From Rhizobium lentis (GTDB lineage: Bacteria > Pseudomonadota > Alphaproteobacteria > Rhizobiales > Rhizobiaceae), in contig NZ_CP071454.1 in NCBI RefSeq assembly GCF_017352135.1, positions 2,319,001 through 2,383,000 of the forward strand: DNA of 64,000 nt. Reading direction: 5' to 3'. Numbering within the stretch: position 1 is the first letter of the stretch; the number at the start of each line of letters is the position of its first letter. The notes beneath the pieces were generated by a model. The model did no database searches and was not told where the DNA came from. It was given only the letters and a program-made list of their open reading frames with translations. This document shows positions 42,555-51,624 of the stretch, piece by piece. The position numbers and the translations under genes are program-made.

Positions 42555-42947
42555 TCAATTCAGCACGCGCAGCAGACCCGGGGAATCCAGCGAGAAGGCA
42601 GGGATATCGACGTCGAACAGCTCGCCTTCATCGGTTTCCATCTGGTAATGACCGAACATCAGGCCCGACGGCGTGTCGAGCGGGCAGCCGGAGGAATATT
42701 CGTAGCTGTCGCCGGGGCTAAGCCGCGGTTGTTCACCGACGACGCCGGGCCCGGTCACCTCGTCCACCACCCCGTTCTGGTCGGTGATGTTCCAATAGCG
42801 GTTGACCAGGCGAACGGCGACGCCGGAATTGTTGCTGATGACAATCCGGTAACCCCAGACATAGCGATCGTCCTCCGGATCGGATTGCTCCTCCAGATAG
42901 AACGGTTCGACCACGACTTCGATATCTCTTGTGAGGGCGCGATACAT
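42555..42947 (-). CDS. apaG: ApaG protein
   Basis: 130 aa, the family length, from [20 protein letters not shown]. Typical segments: [60 protein letters not shown], and [20 protein letters not shown]. ApaG is a small fibronectin III-like beta protein; in enterobacteria it is linked to cobalt and magnesium handling, but its role is unclear. The longer open start (42965) is less likely. Confidence 0.92.
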   Translation of the reverse strand: MYRALTRDIEVVVEPFYLEEQSDPEDDRYVWGYRIVISNNSGVAVRLVNRYWNITDQNGVVDEVTGPGVVGEQPRLSPGDSYEYSSGCPLDTPSGLMFGHYQMETDEGELFDVDIPAFSLDSPGLLRVLN

Positions 42948-43170
42948 GCCTTGCACCTTAGTCAAGATATGTTACCCGTATCTTATAAAGAGACCCCGTC
43001 CGTCAAGAAACGGAATGTTGATCGTCATTGAAACGACCAATAGTGAATGGGTTTCAGCCGTTAAGCCTAATCGTCAATGTTAATTTTACTTCGCAACGCC
43101 GGCGCCGGCGAACTTGTTCCGTCGATGGCGCGGCCGGACCCGGATGAGGTCCAGCCGCTCTTCCAGTTGG

Positions 43171-44355
43171 TCAGGCCGAGACCTTGGCGAGCGCCTGCGC
43201 GAAATCCTCGATCAGGTCGTCGGTATCCTCGATACCGGCCGAAAGGCGGACCGTGCCCGCAGAGATACCGAGCTCGGCGCGCGCCTCTTCCGTCAGGTTC
43301 TTGTGCGTCGTCGTTGCCGGATGCGTGATCAGGCTCTTGCTGTCGCCGAGATTGTTGGAGATTTTGATGATCTCCAGCGCGTTCTGCAGCGCGAAGGCCG
43401 CCTCCTTGCCGCCCTTCAGCTCGAAGGCGACCAGCGTCGAGCCGCCGGTCATCTGCTTGGCGATGAGATCGGCCTGCGGATGGTCCTTGCGGCCGGGATA
43501 GATCACCTTGGCGACCTTGCTCTGCTCGGCCAGGAAGTCGGCGATCTTTGCCGCATTCTGCGTCTGCTGCTTGACGCGCAGCGGCAGCGTCTCGATGCCC
43601 TTCAGAAGGGTCCAGGCATTGAAGGGGGACATTGCCGGGCCGGTATGGCGGAAGTAGTCGTGCAGGTTTTCATCGATCCATTCCTTGTCGGAAAGCACCA
43701 CGCCGCCGAGGCAGCGGCCCTGGCCGTCGATGTGCTTGGTGGCGGAATAGACGACGATATGAGCGCCGAGTTCGAGCGGCTTCTGGAAGAGCGGCGTTGC
43801 AAACACGTTGTCGACGACGACTTTGGCGCCGACCTGATTGGCGAGCCTGGCAACGCCTGCGATGTCGATCACTTCGAGTGTCGGATTGGTCGGGCTTTCC
43901 AGGAAGAACACCTTGGTGTTCGGGCGGATCGCCCTTTCCCAGTTGGCGAGATCGCGGCCGTCGACCAGCGTGCACTCGATGCCGTATTTCGGTGCCAGCG
44001 TTTCGACGACCCAGCGGCAGGAGCCGAAGAGGGCGCGGGCGGCGACGATATGGTCGCCCGCCTTGACCTGGCAGAGGACGGCGGCGGCGACGGCCGCCAT
44101 GCCGGAGGCGGTGGCGCGGGCGTCTTCGGCGCCTTCGAGCATGCACATGCGCTTTTCGAACATGTCGTTGGTCGGGCTGCCGTAGCGGGCGTAGATGAAG
44201 CCGTCGGTTTCGCCCTTGAAGCGGGCCTCGGCCGCTTCCGACGTCTCGTAGACGAAGCCCTGCGTGAGGTAGATTGCCTCGGACGTCTCGCCATACTGCG
44301 AACGCAAGGTTCCGCCGTGGACGAGTTGGGTTGCCGGGCGCCAGGTCTTGCTCAT
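43171..44355 (-). CDS. metZ: O-succinylhomoserine sulfhydrylase MetZ
   Basis: 394-aa PLP enzyme of the Cys/Met metabolism family. It starts MSKTWRPATQLVHGGTLRSQ. PLP-site features are YARYGSPTNDMFEKRMCMLE near residue 52, TASGMAAVAAAVL near 82, and the Schiff-base lysine in VVYSATKHIDGQGRCLGGVV near 205. It makes homocysteine directly from O-succinylhomoserine and sulfide. A SAM-II riboswitch with a terminator precedes it on the same strand, so it should be shut off when S-adenosylmethionine is high. The open frame further upstream to 44664 runs through the riboswitch and is not real. Confidence 0.93.
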   Translation of the reverse strand: MSKTWRPATQLVHGGTLRSQYGETSEAIYLTQGFVYETSEAAEARFKGETDGFIYARYGSPTNDMFEKRMCMLEGAEDARATASGMAAVAAAVLCQVKAGDHIVAARALFGSCRWVVETLAPKYGIECTLVDGRDLANWERAIRPNTKVFFLESPTNPTLEVIDIAGVARLANQVGAKVVVDNVFATPLFQKPLELGAHIVVYSATKHIDGQGRCLGGVVLSDKEWIDENLHDYFRHTGPAMSPFNAWTLLKGIETLPLRVKQQTQNAAKIADFLAEQSKVAKVIYPGRKDHPQADLIAKQMTGGSTLVAFELKGGKEAAFALQNALEIIKISNNLGDSKSLITHPATTTHKNLTEEARAELGISAGTVRLSAGIEDTDDLIEDFAQALAKVSA

Positions 44356-44374
44356 GCCATCACCTTCACATAAC

Positions 44375-44418
44375 AAAAAAACCGGCCGCAAAAGCAGACC
44401 GGTTTCATAACCCGGTCT
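44375..44418 (-). terminator. SAM-II expression platform: alternative anti-terminator and terminator
   Basis: On the minus strand, AGACCGG-GTTATGAAA-CCGGTCT (44396-44418) can form one hairpin. The same central AAACCGG can instead pair with CCGGTTT further on (44375-44405), followed by a run of seven U. The two structures exclude each other, the pattern of transcription attenuation between the aptamer and metZ. Confidence 0.75.
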
Positions 44419-44470
44419 TTTTAGCCACTTGTTTAACGTGGCTGCAAGCCGACCGGCCAAATCACCACGG
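44416..44470 (-). promoter_or_regulatory. SAM-II riboswitch (metA/metZ leader)
   Basis: Read on the minus strand: CGTGGTGATTTGGCCGG, CGGCTTGCAGCCACG, TTAAA, CAAGTGGCTAAAAAG. This reproduces the SAM-II core: a stem CGUGG/CCACG-type, the conserved GAUUU, CUUGCAGCCACG and the pseudoknot-forming GUGGCUAAAAAG. It lies 61 bases before metZ, a gene commonly controlled by this class in alphaproteobacteria. Confidence 0.9.
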
Positions 44471-44552
44471 GATAATTCTGCAATACTGCTGTTAGCTGCT
44501 TGCGTCAATTCCCCGAGTTTGGTTTTGTCGGCCGCAAAATGATGGATGGGGC

Positions 44553-45647
44553 ATGATGGCTCGCGACACTGGAATTCTGGCGGACCGCGCGATCGCGGCG
44601 CTGTTCGAAACGGGGCGTCTGAACTCCGAGCGGGAGCTGGACCGCGATCAGATCCAGCCGGCAAGTCTCGACCTGCGCTTAGGAAGCAAGGCCTTTCGAG
44701 TGCGCGCCTCCTTCATGCCCGGCCCCTCGCATCTGGTGTCGGACAAGCTCGACCGGCTGAGCCTGCATGTGATCGATCTCTCCCAGGGCGCGGTGCTCGA
44801 GACCGGCTGCGTCTATATCGTGCCGCTGATGGAGAGCTTGGCGCTGCCGGCCGACATGTCCGCCTCGGCCAATCCGAAGAGCTCGACCGGCAGGCTCGAT
44901 ATCTTCACCCGCGTCATCACCGACTATGCGCAGGAATTCGACAAGATCCCGGCTGGTTACTCCGGCCCGCTCTATCTCGAAATCAGCCCGCGCACCTTCC
45001 CGATCGTCGTGCGCCGCGGCTCGCGCCTGTCGCAGATCCGCTTCCGCGTCGGTCAGTCCGTGCTGGGCGAGCCGGAACTCCTGAAGCTGCATGAAAGCGA
45101 AACGCTGGTTGCAGCCAAGCAGCCGAACGTTTCCGGTGGCGGCATTGCGCTGTCGATCGACCTGACAGGCGACAAGGACGGCCTGATCGGCTATCGCGGC
45201 AAGCATCACACCGCCGTCGTCGATGTCGATGAGAAGGATCAGCACGATATCTTCGATTTCTGGGAGCCGCTCTATAGCCGCGGCCGCAACGAGCTGATCC
45301 TCGATCCCGACGAATTCTATATCCTCGTCTCGCGTGAGGCCGTGCACGTGCCGCCGGATTATGCCGCCGAGATGACCCCCTTCGACCCGCTGGTCGGCGA
45401 ATTCCGTGTCCATTACGCCGGCTTCTTCGATCCTGGCTTCGGTCATGCGCCGGCCGGAGGGCGCGGCAGCCGCGCCGTGCTCGAAGTGCGCAGCCACGAA
45501 GTCCCCTTCATCCTCGAAGACGGCCAGATCGTCGGTCGCCTGGTCTATGAGCATATGCAGGAAAAACCGGCCAGCCTCTACGGCTCCGGCCTCGGCTCCA
45601 ACTACCAGGCGCAGGGCCTCAAGCTCTCGAAGCACTTTCGCATCTGA
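44553..45647 (+). CDS. 2'-deoxycytidine 5'-triphosphate deaminase, two-domain form
   Basis: 364 aa, about twice the length of ordinary dCTP deaminase. Two dUTPase/DCD-like halves are visible: the first with QIQPASLDLRLGSKAFRVRA near 32, SANPKSSTGRLDIFTRVITD near 107 and GPLYLEISPRTFPIVVRRGS near 135; the second with ELILDPDEFYILVSREAVHV near 248 and HEVPFILEDGQIVGRLVYEH near 310. It should convert dCTP toward dUTP/dUMP for thymidylate synthesis. The start has a GGGG site and MMAR. Divergent from metZ; the tRNA-Gly follows. Confidence 0.88.
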   Translation: MMARDTGILADRAIAALFETGRLNSERELDRDQIQPASLDLRLGSKAFRVRASFMPGPSHLVSDKLDRLSLHVIDLSQGAVLETGCVYIVPLMESLALPADMSASANPKSSTGRLDIFTRVITDYAQEFDKIPAGYSGPLYLEISPRTFPIVVRRGSRLSQIRFRVGQSVLGEPELLKLHESETLVAAKQPNVSGGGIALSIDLTGDKDGLIGYRGKHHTAVVDVDEKDQHDIFDFWEPLYSRGRNELILDPDEFYILVSREAVHVPPDYAAEMTPFDPLVGEFRVHYAGFFDPGFGHAPAGGRGSRAVLEVRSHEVPFILEDGQIVGRLVYEHMQEKPASLYGSGLGSNYQAQGLKLSKHFRI

Positions 45648-45708
45648 AGCCGGCCTGGCGTGCTTTGACTTGACAGCGGCCCCCATCTGTTGGAAATCTC
45701 AGCCCATC

Positions 45709-45782
45709 GCGGGTGTAGCTCAATGGTAGAGCAGCAGCTTCCCAAGCTGAATACGAGGGTTCGATTCCCTTCACCCGCTCCA
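45709..45782 (+). tRNA. tRNA-Gly (anticodon CCC)
   Basis: Starts GCGGGTGTAGCTCAATGGTA, anticodon stem-loop GCAGCTTCCCAAGCTGA with anticodon CCC, T-arm GGGTTCGATTCCC, acceptor CACCCGC, discriminator T and encoded CCA. The 7-bp acceptor stem pairs well. No islet is evident beside it. Confidence 0.95.
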
Positions 45783-45800
45783 AATCCATATCCCCAGGCC

Positions 45801-46079
45801 CTAATCCCCGAAAAACCGGATCGGCTTATACCGGCGGTGTGCGATGATCAGGCTCCGGTCGGGCTGGATGATGTAGGTTTCCTCCACCTGCTGGCCGTAC
45901 TGGTCGATAAAATCATGCGGGAAGGAGGAGCCGGGCGGCGATTTGGTGAGCTTGCTGCGCGGCTGGCCGTCATAGGTGATGCTGCCGGGAATGGGTTCGA
46001 GCCCCGGTCCGCTGTAGCTGACGGTGTTGCATCCCGTGAGAGCGAGAGTGCCGATGAGGCCAATGATTGCGGGTTTCAT
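45801..46079 (-). CDS. Small lipoprotein of unknown function
   Basis: 92 aa. Signal peptide with lipobox LTGC (MKPAIIGLIGTLALTGCNTV), so probably membrane-anchored by a lipid on Cys-17. The mature part includes PIPGSITYDGQPRSKLTKSP, HDFIDQYGQQVEETYIIQPD and ends AHRRYKPIRFFGD. GGAGGGGA lies before the start. The family is conserved-looking in rhizobia but has no role I can name. The longer in-frame start at 46136 is unlikely. Confidence 0.75.
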   Translation of the reverse strand: MKPAIIGLIGTLALTGCNTVSYSGPGLEPIPGSITYDGQPRSKLTKSPPGSSFPHDFIDQYGQQVEETYIIQPDRSLIIAHRRYKPIRFFGD

Positions 46080-46435
46080 GTCTATCCCCTCCGACGCGAC
46101 GAACCACCCGATCTTACTCTCGATCGGATGGAGCACGCCAGATGCAACTGTGCGCCCGCGTTCACGCCTTCTGGATGCACCGGTTGGAAGGCCGTGATCG
46201 GCTCGACCTCTCCATTGCCGAAAGTGGTGCCGTATGCTAGATCGGTTTCGTCGAAAAAGGCAGGATCGGTTGAGGTAAGCCCGATCCCTTCCGCGAGAGC
46301 GAAAACGACGCTCTCAAGAAGCTCTGCTCCGTGCCATGGCACGAGAACCCGCGACGTGATCCGCATGGAAATGCGGGATCCCGGCGGCATGCGGAGACGG
46401 CAAAAGGCAGTCCCGGGATTCAAACGGAGACTGTC
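46080..46435. other. 356-base gap without a supported gene
   Basis: Open frames crossing it are antisense to the VOC gene or lack protein character. It contains small palindromes, for example CGTGCCATGGCACG near 46331 and an imperfect GATCCGCAT..ATGCGGGATC hairpin near 46360. I see no tRNA or regulatory RNA here. Confidence 0.5.
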
Positions 46436-46816
46436 ATGCGCCTGAACCATCTCGATTTTCACGTACCCGATATTGCCGCGACGGCGGATTTCTTCATCCG
46501 CCACTTCGGCCTGAGGCTGAAGGATATGCGCGGCCAGAATGGTCTGGCGATCCTGGAAGACGATTCCGGCCTCGAAATCGTCTTCAGCCACGCGATCGCC
46601 AAGTTCGGCACCGCCGATCAGGTCGACCTGCAGCGTCAGACCTATCATATCGGCTTCATCCTGCCTGAAAGAGCGAATGTCGATGCGGTCCATGCCGGGC
46701 TGGCTGCTGCCGGCGCTGCGCTTTCCGGCCCTCCGGCGGCGATGCGCGGCGGCTGGCTGTTTTATTGCACGGCGCCTGGAAACATTCTGGTCGAAGTGGG
46801 TTGGCGGCCGGGTTAG
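46436..46816 (+). CDS. VOC superfamily (glyoxalase/bleomycin-resistance-like) protein
   Basis: 126 aa, one VOC module pair. MRLNHLDFHVPDIAATADFF at the start has the usual first metal-type histidine, LAILEDDSGLEIVF near 40, the HIGFILPE segment with a second histidine near 75, and the terminal IETVE-like NILVEVGWRPG carrying the acidic residue. A GGAG site precedes the ATG at 46436. These small metalloproteins include glyoxalases, dioxygenases and resistance proteins; substrate cannot be told. Confidence 0.8.
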   Translation: MRLNHLDFHVPDIAATADFFIRHFGLRLKDMRGQNGLAILEDDSGLEIVFSHAIAKFGTADQVDLQRQTYHIGFILPERANVDAVHAGLAAAGAALSGPPAAMRGGWLFYCTAPGNILVEVGWRPG

Positions 46817-46847
46817 CCCACCAAATAGAAGGGCGGCGTCCGCCGTC

Positions 46848-47027
46848 CGCCCCTCATCCGGCTGCCGCCACCGACCGGGGTCGAGCCACTGGTCTCGACC
46901 CGTCCTTCGGACCCCCGTAAACGGGGGGAAGGGGATGTGCCGCGACCTCTCCGTTCCCCGCCGACCTCTCGCTGGGCACGTCCCCTCGCCCCGTTTTTAC
47001 GGCGAGAGGGTTAGGGTGAGGGGCAGC
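46848..47027. repeat. RIME-type repeat, copy G (inverted, with inserted module)
   Basis: Inverted relative to copy A: starts GCCCCTCATCCGGCTGCCGC and ends GAGAGGGTTAGGGTGAGGGG. A block at 46880-46910 (TCGAGCCACTGGTCTCGACC, CGTCCTTCGG) is inserted near the start and matches the reverse complement of 37170-37198. Lies between the VOC gene and the chemoreceptor. Confidence 0.82.
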
Positions 47028-47064
47028 TATCCGCGCGAACCGGACGGGCGTGCCTCTTGCCGGC

Positions 47065-49059
47065 TCAGAACTCCGTCCAGTCGCCATCCTGGCTCGACGG
47101 CGTGCTGCTGCCGGCGCCGAAAGCGTTGGCGAGTGTCTGGCTGAGCGCGCGGGCCGGTGAGGCGGCCGGGCGCGCTGTGCCTTCCCTAGCGATGCGGATC
47201 GGCGCTGACTTGACTGCCGGGCGCGGGGCCACCCGCGGCGCCGCAGACGCGATCGGTGCGGCGGCGGCAAAGCCGCCGGTGCCCGTCAGCCGGAATTGGC
47301 CGAGCAGGCTGTTGAGCGCCGCCGCTTCGGTGGCGAGGTTGTGGCTGGCGGCCGTCGACTGCTCGACCATCGCCGCATTCTGCTGCGTGCCCTGGTCCAT
47401 GGTGTTGACGGCGGTGTTGATCTCCTGCAGCCCGATCGACTGTTCACGCGAAGCTTCGGCGATCGCGTGGACGTGCTGGTTGATCTCCTGCACCTCGGTG
47501 ACGATCACATCGAGCGCCTTGCCGGTCTCGCCGACCAGCGTGACGCCGGTCTGGACATGCGTGCCGGAATTGTTGATCAGGTCCTTGATTTCCTTGGCCG
47601 CCTTGGCGGAACGCTGTGCCAGTTCGCGCACTTCCTGGGCGACGACCGCAAAGCCCTTGCCGGCTTCACCGGCGCGGGCGGCTTCGACGCCGGCATTCAA
47701 GGCCAGCAGATTGGTCTGGAAGGCGATGTCGTCGATGACGCCGATGATGTTGGAGATTTCGCCGGAGGACTTTTCGATCTCCCGCATCGCGGCGACGGCC
47801 TTGCGGACGATTTCTCCGGATTTTTCAGCGCCGTGGCGCGTGCGGGTGACGAGCTGGCTCGCCTCCTCGGCGCGCTTGGCGGCGTCGCGCACCGTCGTGG
47901 TGATCTCTTCCAGCGCCGCTGCCGTTTCTTCGACGGAGGCCGACTGCTGTTCCGTTCGCCGGGACAGTTCGTCGGCGGAGGAACGGATCTCGTTGGCGCC
48001 GGCGCCGATCGCCCGCGCATTGGCCCCGACCGCCTGCATGGCCTCGTTGAGCTTCTCGACCGAGTGGTTGAAATCCTGGCGCAGTGCATCGAGATGGGCA
48101 ACGAAGGGCTCGTCGATATGCGAGGCGAGATCGCCGGCGGCCAGGCGGCGCAGGCCATCGCCGAGCGCTGCGACGGCGCGTTCGAGCTCGGCTGCCTCGC
48201 GTGCTTTCTGCGCCTCGCGTTCGCGGCGCTCGCCGTCGCTGACGCTCCGGTCTGCCTCGGCGCGGGCCTCGATCTGACGGCGCTCGATGGCGTTGTCGCG
48301 GAAGATCGAAACGGCCTGTGCCATCTGGCCGACTTCGTCGCGGCGTTCGAGACCGGCGATCTCGCTGTCGGTGTCGCCTTCGGCAAGCCGCGCCATGCGC
48401 AGGCTGAGCCTCGTCATCGGGCCGGCGATACCCTTCTGCGCCACGGCGACGCCGCAACCGATCGCCAGGACAACGGCGATGCCGATCAGAGCGAAGGAGA
48501 AGGTGATCCGCCCGTTGACGGAAGCCGAGAGCACGTCGCCGCCATCGTTGAGCAGCGCCATCATCGCATCATTGTTGGCGATCATCTTCGGCGTCAGCGC
48601 ATTGAGTTTGGCGTTGATCAGGGCAACGTTCGAAGCCGCACCGGCGCTGTCCTTGGCTTTGCTCTGTTCAGTGATCTTGTTCGCCAGGGTTTCGATGTCA
48701 TCGATGCCGGCCTGAATTTCGTCGATCGCCGCCTTGCGGCTCGGGACCAGCGCCAGCGCCTGTTTCATTCGGTCACGGGCCTGCGGCAGCTTGCTCGGTG
48801 TGGTGAGCGCCGTCTGGAAGGCCGGCGTATCGGGTTTCGCGTCGGCCAGAAGAGTGACCTGCAGCACGGAGGCCACCACTGACGCGCTCGCCCGCGCGCT
48901 CAGCATCGAGGCCGTCGCCTCACGATCGATGAAGGCGCTGTAGGCGGCGTCCGCCCGGCGGAACTCGGAGATGACATAGACGAGCCCCGTCATCGAGATG
49001 AGGCCGAGAAATGCGACGACCGAGATGATTTTCGTGCGGATTTTCAGATGCTTCAGCAT
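47065..49059 (-). CDS. Methyl-accepting chemotaxis protein with C-terminal CheR/CheB-type pentapeptide
   Basis: 664 aa from [11 protein letters not shown]. An N-terminal membrane helix ([20 protein letters not shown]), a helical periplasmic sensor region (30-185), a second membrane helix ([20 protein letters not shown]), HAMP domain with [18 protein letters not shown] near 215, and a signalling domain with the invariant hairpin tip [20 protein letters not shown], then [20 protein letters not shown]. The protein ends DGDWTEF; DWTEF resembles the tail pentapeptide that docks CheR. GTG at 49071 is an alternative start. No chemotaxis genes are adjacent, so the ligand is unknown. Confidence 0.93.
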   Translation of the reverse strand: MLKHLKIRTKIISVVAFLGLISMTGLVYVISEFRRADAAYSAFIDREATASMLSARASASVVASVLQVTLLADAKPDTPAFQTALTTPSKLPQARDRMKQALALVPSRKAAIDEIQAGIDDIETLANKITEQSKAKDSAGAASNVALINAKLNALTPKMIANNDAMMALLNDGGDVLSASVNGRITFSFALIGIAVVLAIGCGVAVAQKGIAGPMTRLSLRMARLAEGDTDSEIAGLERRDEVGQMAQAVSIFRDNAIERRQIEARAEADRSVSDGERREREAQKAREAAELERAVAALGDGLRRLAAGDLASHIDEPFVAHLDALRQDFNHSVEKLNEAMQAVGANARAIGAGANEIRSSADELSRRTEQQSASVEETAAALEEITTTVRDAAKRAEEASQLVTRTRHGAEKSGEIVRKAVAAMREIEKSSGEISNIIGVIDDIAFQTNLLALNAGVEAARAGEAGKGFAVVAQEVRELAQRSAKAAKEIKDLINNSGTHVQTGVTLVGETGKALDVIVTEVQEINQHVHAIAEASREQSIGLQEINTAVNTMDQGTQQNAAMVEQSTAASHNLATEAAALNSLLGQFRLTGTGGFAAAAPIASAAPRVAPRPAVKSAPIRIAREGTARPAASPARALSQTLANAFGAGSSTPSSQDGDWTEF

Positions 49060-49516
49060 GGGAAATGTCACCCGGTTGGCTGGGCGTGTGGCGCGCCCGG
49101 TGCTTTGAAATCAATTGTGTAAAGAGCGCTGCTTCAAATGTCGCGGCTCAGGAAAAGTGGATTGACGCATGCATCATGCAATCGGCTGTCGGGCCCGTAT
49201 CGTCGCGACAAATAGAGGCGATATTCTTTAATTCCGCGCTAACGCGCCTATGCGAACACACCTCCAATTGGGAGGCATACCGGCCACCAGAGCAGGTGCC
49301 GGCAGAGGCTCGCGCCAGCGCTCAAGGGGCCGCATCCTGACGTGCCCCGCAGGGGCCTCGAAGGGCGAGCCGGGTCAGCTGATGTCGGAAGCGCTGCCGG
49401 AGGCTGATGGGTTCGCTCACCCGCTCCCTTGCCGATGGATATTCCCCGCCGGCCATGACTCTGTTACTTCTCTGCAACCCCGCACTGCTTCGCTTTGAAC
49501 CCGAGACCGGATCACG
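49060..49516. other. 457-base gap between divergent chemoreceptor and binding-protein genes
   Basis: Should contain both promoters. I found no convincing gene, RNA or repeat in it; small open frames have no protein-like features. Confidence 0.5.
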
Positions 49517-50392
49517 ATGATCGAATCTAAGCTGGTACCTCCGACTCTCTGGGCTTTCCTCGCCTTCGGCCTGTTTTTGTCAGCACTTTTGTCGGGTCAA
49601 GCAGCATCCGCCCAGCAGGCTGCTCCCTCGCTGCCGCTGCTCTTTGACGCTCGCGAACGTCTGGCCAGGCCCGATCTTTCCTCGCTGGTCCGCCTGCGCT
49701 TCCTGACGTCGGTCGATTTCCCGCCCTTCAATTTCACCGATCAGAACGGCAAGCTTTCCGGTTTCAACGTCGATCTCGCCCGCGAAATCTGCGGTGAGCT
49801 GGAGATTTCGGACAAGTGCCAGATCCAGGCGATGCCTTTCGCCGATCTGAAGGATGCGCTCGCCGCCTCGCAGGGCGATGCCGTCATCGCCGGCCTTGCG
49901 GTGACGCCGGAGCTGCGCCGGCAGTTTGTCTTTTCCCGGCCTTATCTGATGCTGCCGGCGCGCTTCGTGCGCAACCTCGCGATACCAGTCGACGGCAAGA
50001 CGGCTGCCGCCCTCGCCGGCCGCCCCGTCGGTGTCGTCAGAGGGACGGTACACGAGGCGATGCTGGCCGCCTTTTTCCCGGCGCTGAAAGCACAGGCCTT
50101 CGACACGAAGGAGGCTCTGCTTGCGGCGCTGAAGGAGCGCAAGGTCGATGCCGCCTTCGCCGATGCTCTGCAGCTTTCTTTCTGGGTCTCTTCGCCGGCA
50201 TCGGACAAATGCTGCGCGCTGTTTGATGGCCCCTATCTCTCCGAACTTTTCCTCGGCGAGGGCATGACGATCATGCTGCGGCAGAAGGACAGCGTGCTGA
50301 CCTCGGCCATCGACCACGCGCTTGCCGCATTGTCGCGCAATGGCCGTCTTCAGGAAATCTATCTGCGCTATTTTCCCTACGGACTTTATTGA
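49517..50392 (+). CDS. ABC transporter substrate-binding protein, amino-acid type (SBP_bac_3)
   Basis: 291 aa with an N-terminal hydrophobic signal (LWAFLAFGLFLSALLSGQAA). Family signatures: LRFLTSVDFPPFNFTDQNGK near 60, then LSGFNVDLAREICGEL near 80, MPFADLKDALAASQGDAVIA near 110 and RPVGVVRGTVHEAMLA near 173. It lacks adjacent permease or ATPase genes, so it is an orphan receptor or signalling partner. An unusual pair of adjacent cysteines (SDKCCALF) occurs near 235. Confidence 0.85.
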   Translation: MIESKLVPPTLWAFLAFGLFLSALLSGQAASAQQAAPSLPLLFDARERLARPDLSSLVRLRFLTSVDFPPFNFTDQNGKLSGFNVDLAREICGELEISDKCQIQAMPFADLKDALAASQGDAVIAGLAVTPELRRQFVFSRPYLMLPARFVRNLAIPVDGKTAAALAGRPVGVVRGTVHEAMLAAFFPALKAQAFDTKEALLAALKERKVDAAFADALQLSFWVSSPASDKCCALFDGPYLSELFLGEGMTIMLRQKDSVLTSAIDHALAALSRNGRLQEIYLRYFPYGLY

Positions 50393-50402
50393 GGGATACG
50401 GT

Positions 50403-50816
50403 TTAGCCCTTGCGGAAGCGGGCAATCGCGCTGCGTTCGATCGCCGCGCAAGTGAGCTTGTCGAGGCCGAGCCGGTCACGCAGCAGGCTGAGCAGCCGCA
50501 GTTCCTCCGCCTTGACCGAGAGGTCGGCGGAGGCCACTTCGACGGCAAGTGCATAGGCAGTGTCGTAGAGTTTTGCGGGTAAGGTGTCGCGCACGGTTTC
50601 GAGAACGACGTCGAGGCCCTCGGGCCCAGCCAGCAGCGAGGCGCAATCACGCGCTATCGGAATCAGCTTATCGTCATCGAAATCCTTGAAAACCGGCAGG
50701 AAGCCGATCAGTTGGCCCATCCTCGTCATCTCCCGGTCGTTCATCGTGCTGTCGACGGCGGATGCCATCACCATCACATAGATCAGGGCGTCATGGGCGG
50801 AAAGCGGCTTATTCAT
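50403..50816 (-). CDS. TerB-like (tellurite resistance TerB) family protein
   Basis: 137 aa, all-helical. HDALIYVMVMASAVDSTMND near the start and VASADLSVKAEELRLLSLLR near 95 have the acidic residues of the TerB fold repeat, and AAIERSAIARF ends the domain. Known members bind metal or act near the membrane in stress response, but a solitary TerB-like protein does not prove tellurite resistance. AAGGAAT precedes the ATG. Convergent with the binding-protein gene. Confidence 0.82.
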   Translation of the reverse strand: MNKPLSAHDALIYVMVMASAVDSTMNDREMTRMGQLIGFLPVFKDFDDDKLIPIARDCASLLAGPEGLDVVLETVRDTLPAKLYDTAYALAVEVASADLSVKAEELRLLSLLRDRLGLDKLTCAAIERSAIARFRKG

Positions 50817-50900
50817 CGGTGATTCCTTTTTCGATCAGCCGAGATTAGGAATTGGCGACGGCCATTACAAGGGATTGGCAGCATCCCGGCGGACGGCCTG

Positions 50901-51613
50901 TCATTTGCGGCGCGGGTCTCTGCCGTAAATGCCTTTCTGCGCCTGCTTCGCCTTCTCGGCGACTGATGCAAGCGGCGAACCCGCCTCTGCTTCCGTCCAG
51001 CCGTTTTCGGCAAGCCACGTCCCGAGATCCTGGGTGCCGAGCCGGCAGGAGGCGATCGCCGTTCCCTTCCATTCGACTGTATCGAGATCGCAGGTGAGGC
51101 TGCGGTTGCGCAAGAGCTGGCGCAGCGCCGTCTTCGCCATCATGCCGCAAGGCCATTGCCGGCCTGCCGGCCCGCATATTCTGTCGGCCGGCGTGGGGAC
51201 GATGCCGGCGAGCTGGAGCCTGCGCTCGCCGAAGGAAAGACGGCCGGCATTCTCGACCAGCGGCCTTGGCAGCTCCGTCGCCTTTTTCCCGGCGGGACTT
51301 GCCGTTGGGCTGTCAGCCTGCGCTGTTTGCTGCGCGACAGTTGCGGGGTTGGGCGCCGTGCCGTCAGTCGCCGCCAGAGGGGGCGGGGCCGCCGGTTCCG
51401 CCGAGCGGGCGATCATTTCGGCGCGTTCGTCCGATATCGTCGCTGCCGGTTCGGTGCCCTCGGGGGCAACATCGGGCGCGGCGGCCGCCGTCTCCTCCAC
51501 GGCTGCGGTTTGCTCCCTGCCGTGCTGCCGCGAAGCCTCGCTTCACCCGTCATCAGCAGGCCGACCACTACCGCCATCCCCGTGATACCTGTTAAGACGG
51601 CGGCAGGGCGCAT
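50901..51613 (-). pseudogene. Staphylococcal-nuclease-like protein gene with an apparent N-terminal frameshift
   Basis: The C-terminal part (from about 51230 down) is SNase-like: RLQLAGIVPTPADRICGPAG, then CDLDTVEWKGTAIASCRLGT, LGTWLAENGWTEAEAGSPLA and AKQAQKGIYGRDPRRK. An Ala/Pro-rich linker precedes it. In another frame an ATG at 51613, only 11 bases after the S24 gene, gives a good membrane anchor MRPAAVLTGITGMAVVVGLL. Total length 713 bases is one short of a whole number of codons, so a one-base loss between about 51500 and 51560 would join anchor and domain. If instead translation begins at GTG 51500, the product has no anchor. Confidence 0.65.
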
Positions 51614-51624
51614 GGAATATCTTC

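Noticed and set aside
42419-42721. Plus-strand frame reading VVLGLDPRTH
   Set aside because: This peptide comes from the palindromic repeat arm and recurs wherever the repeat does; not a gene.
4522-47027. Repeated GC palindromes as a CRISPR array
   Set aside because: Copies are dispersed between genes, lack regular spacers and match RIME structure; no cas genes are present.
47296-48882. 528-aa plus-strand open frame
   Set aside because: Shadow of the chemoreceptor on the other strand, with composition typical of GC-rich antisense frames.
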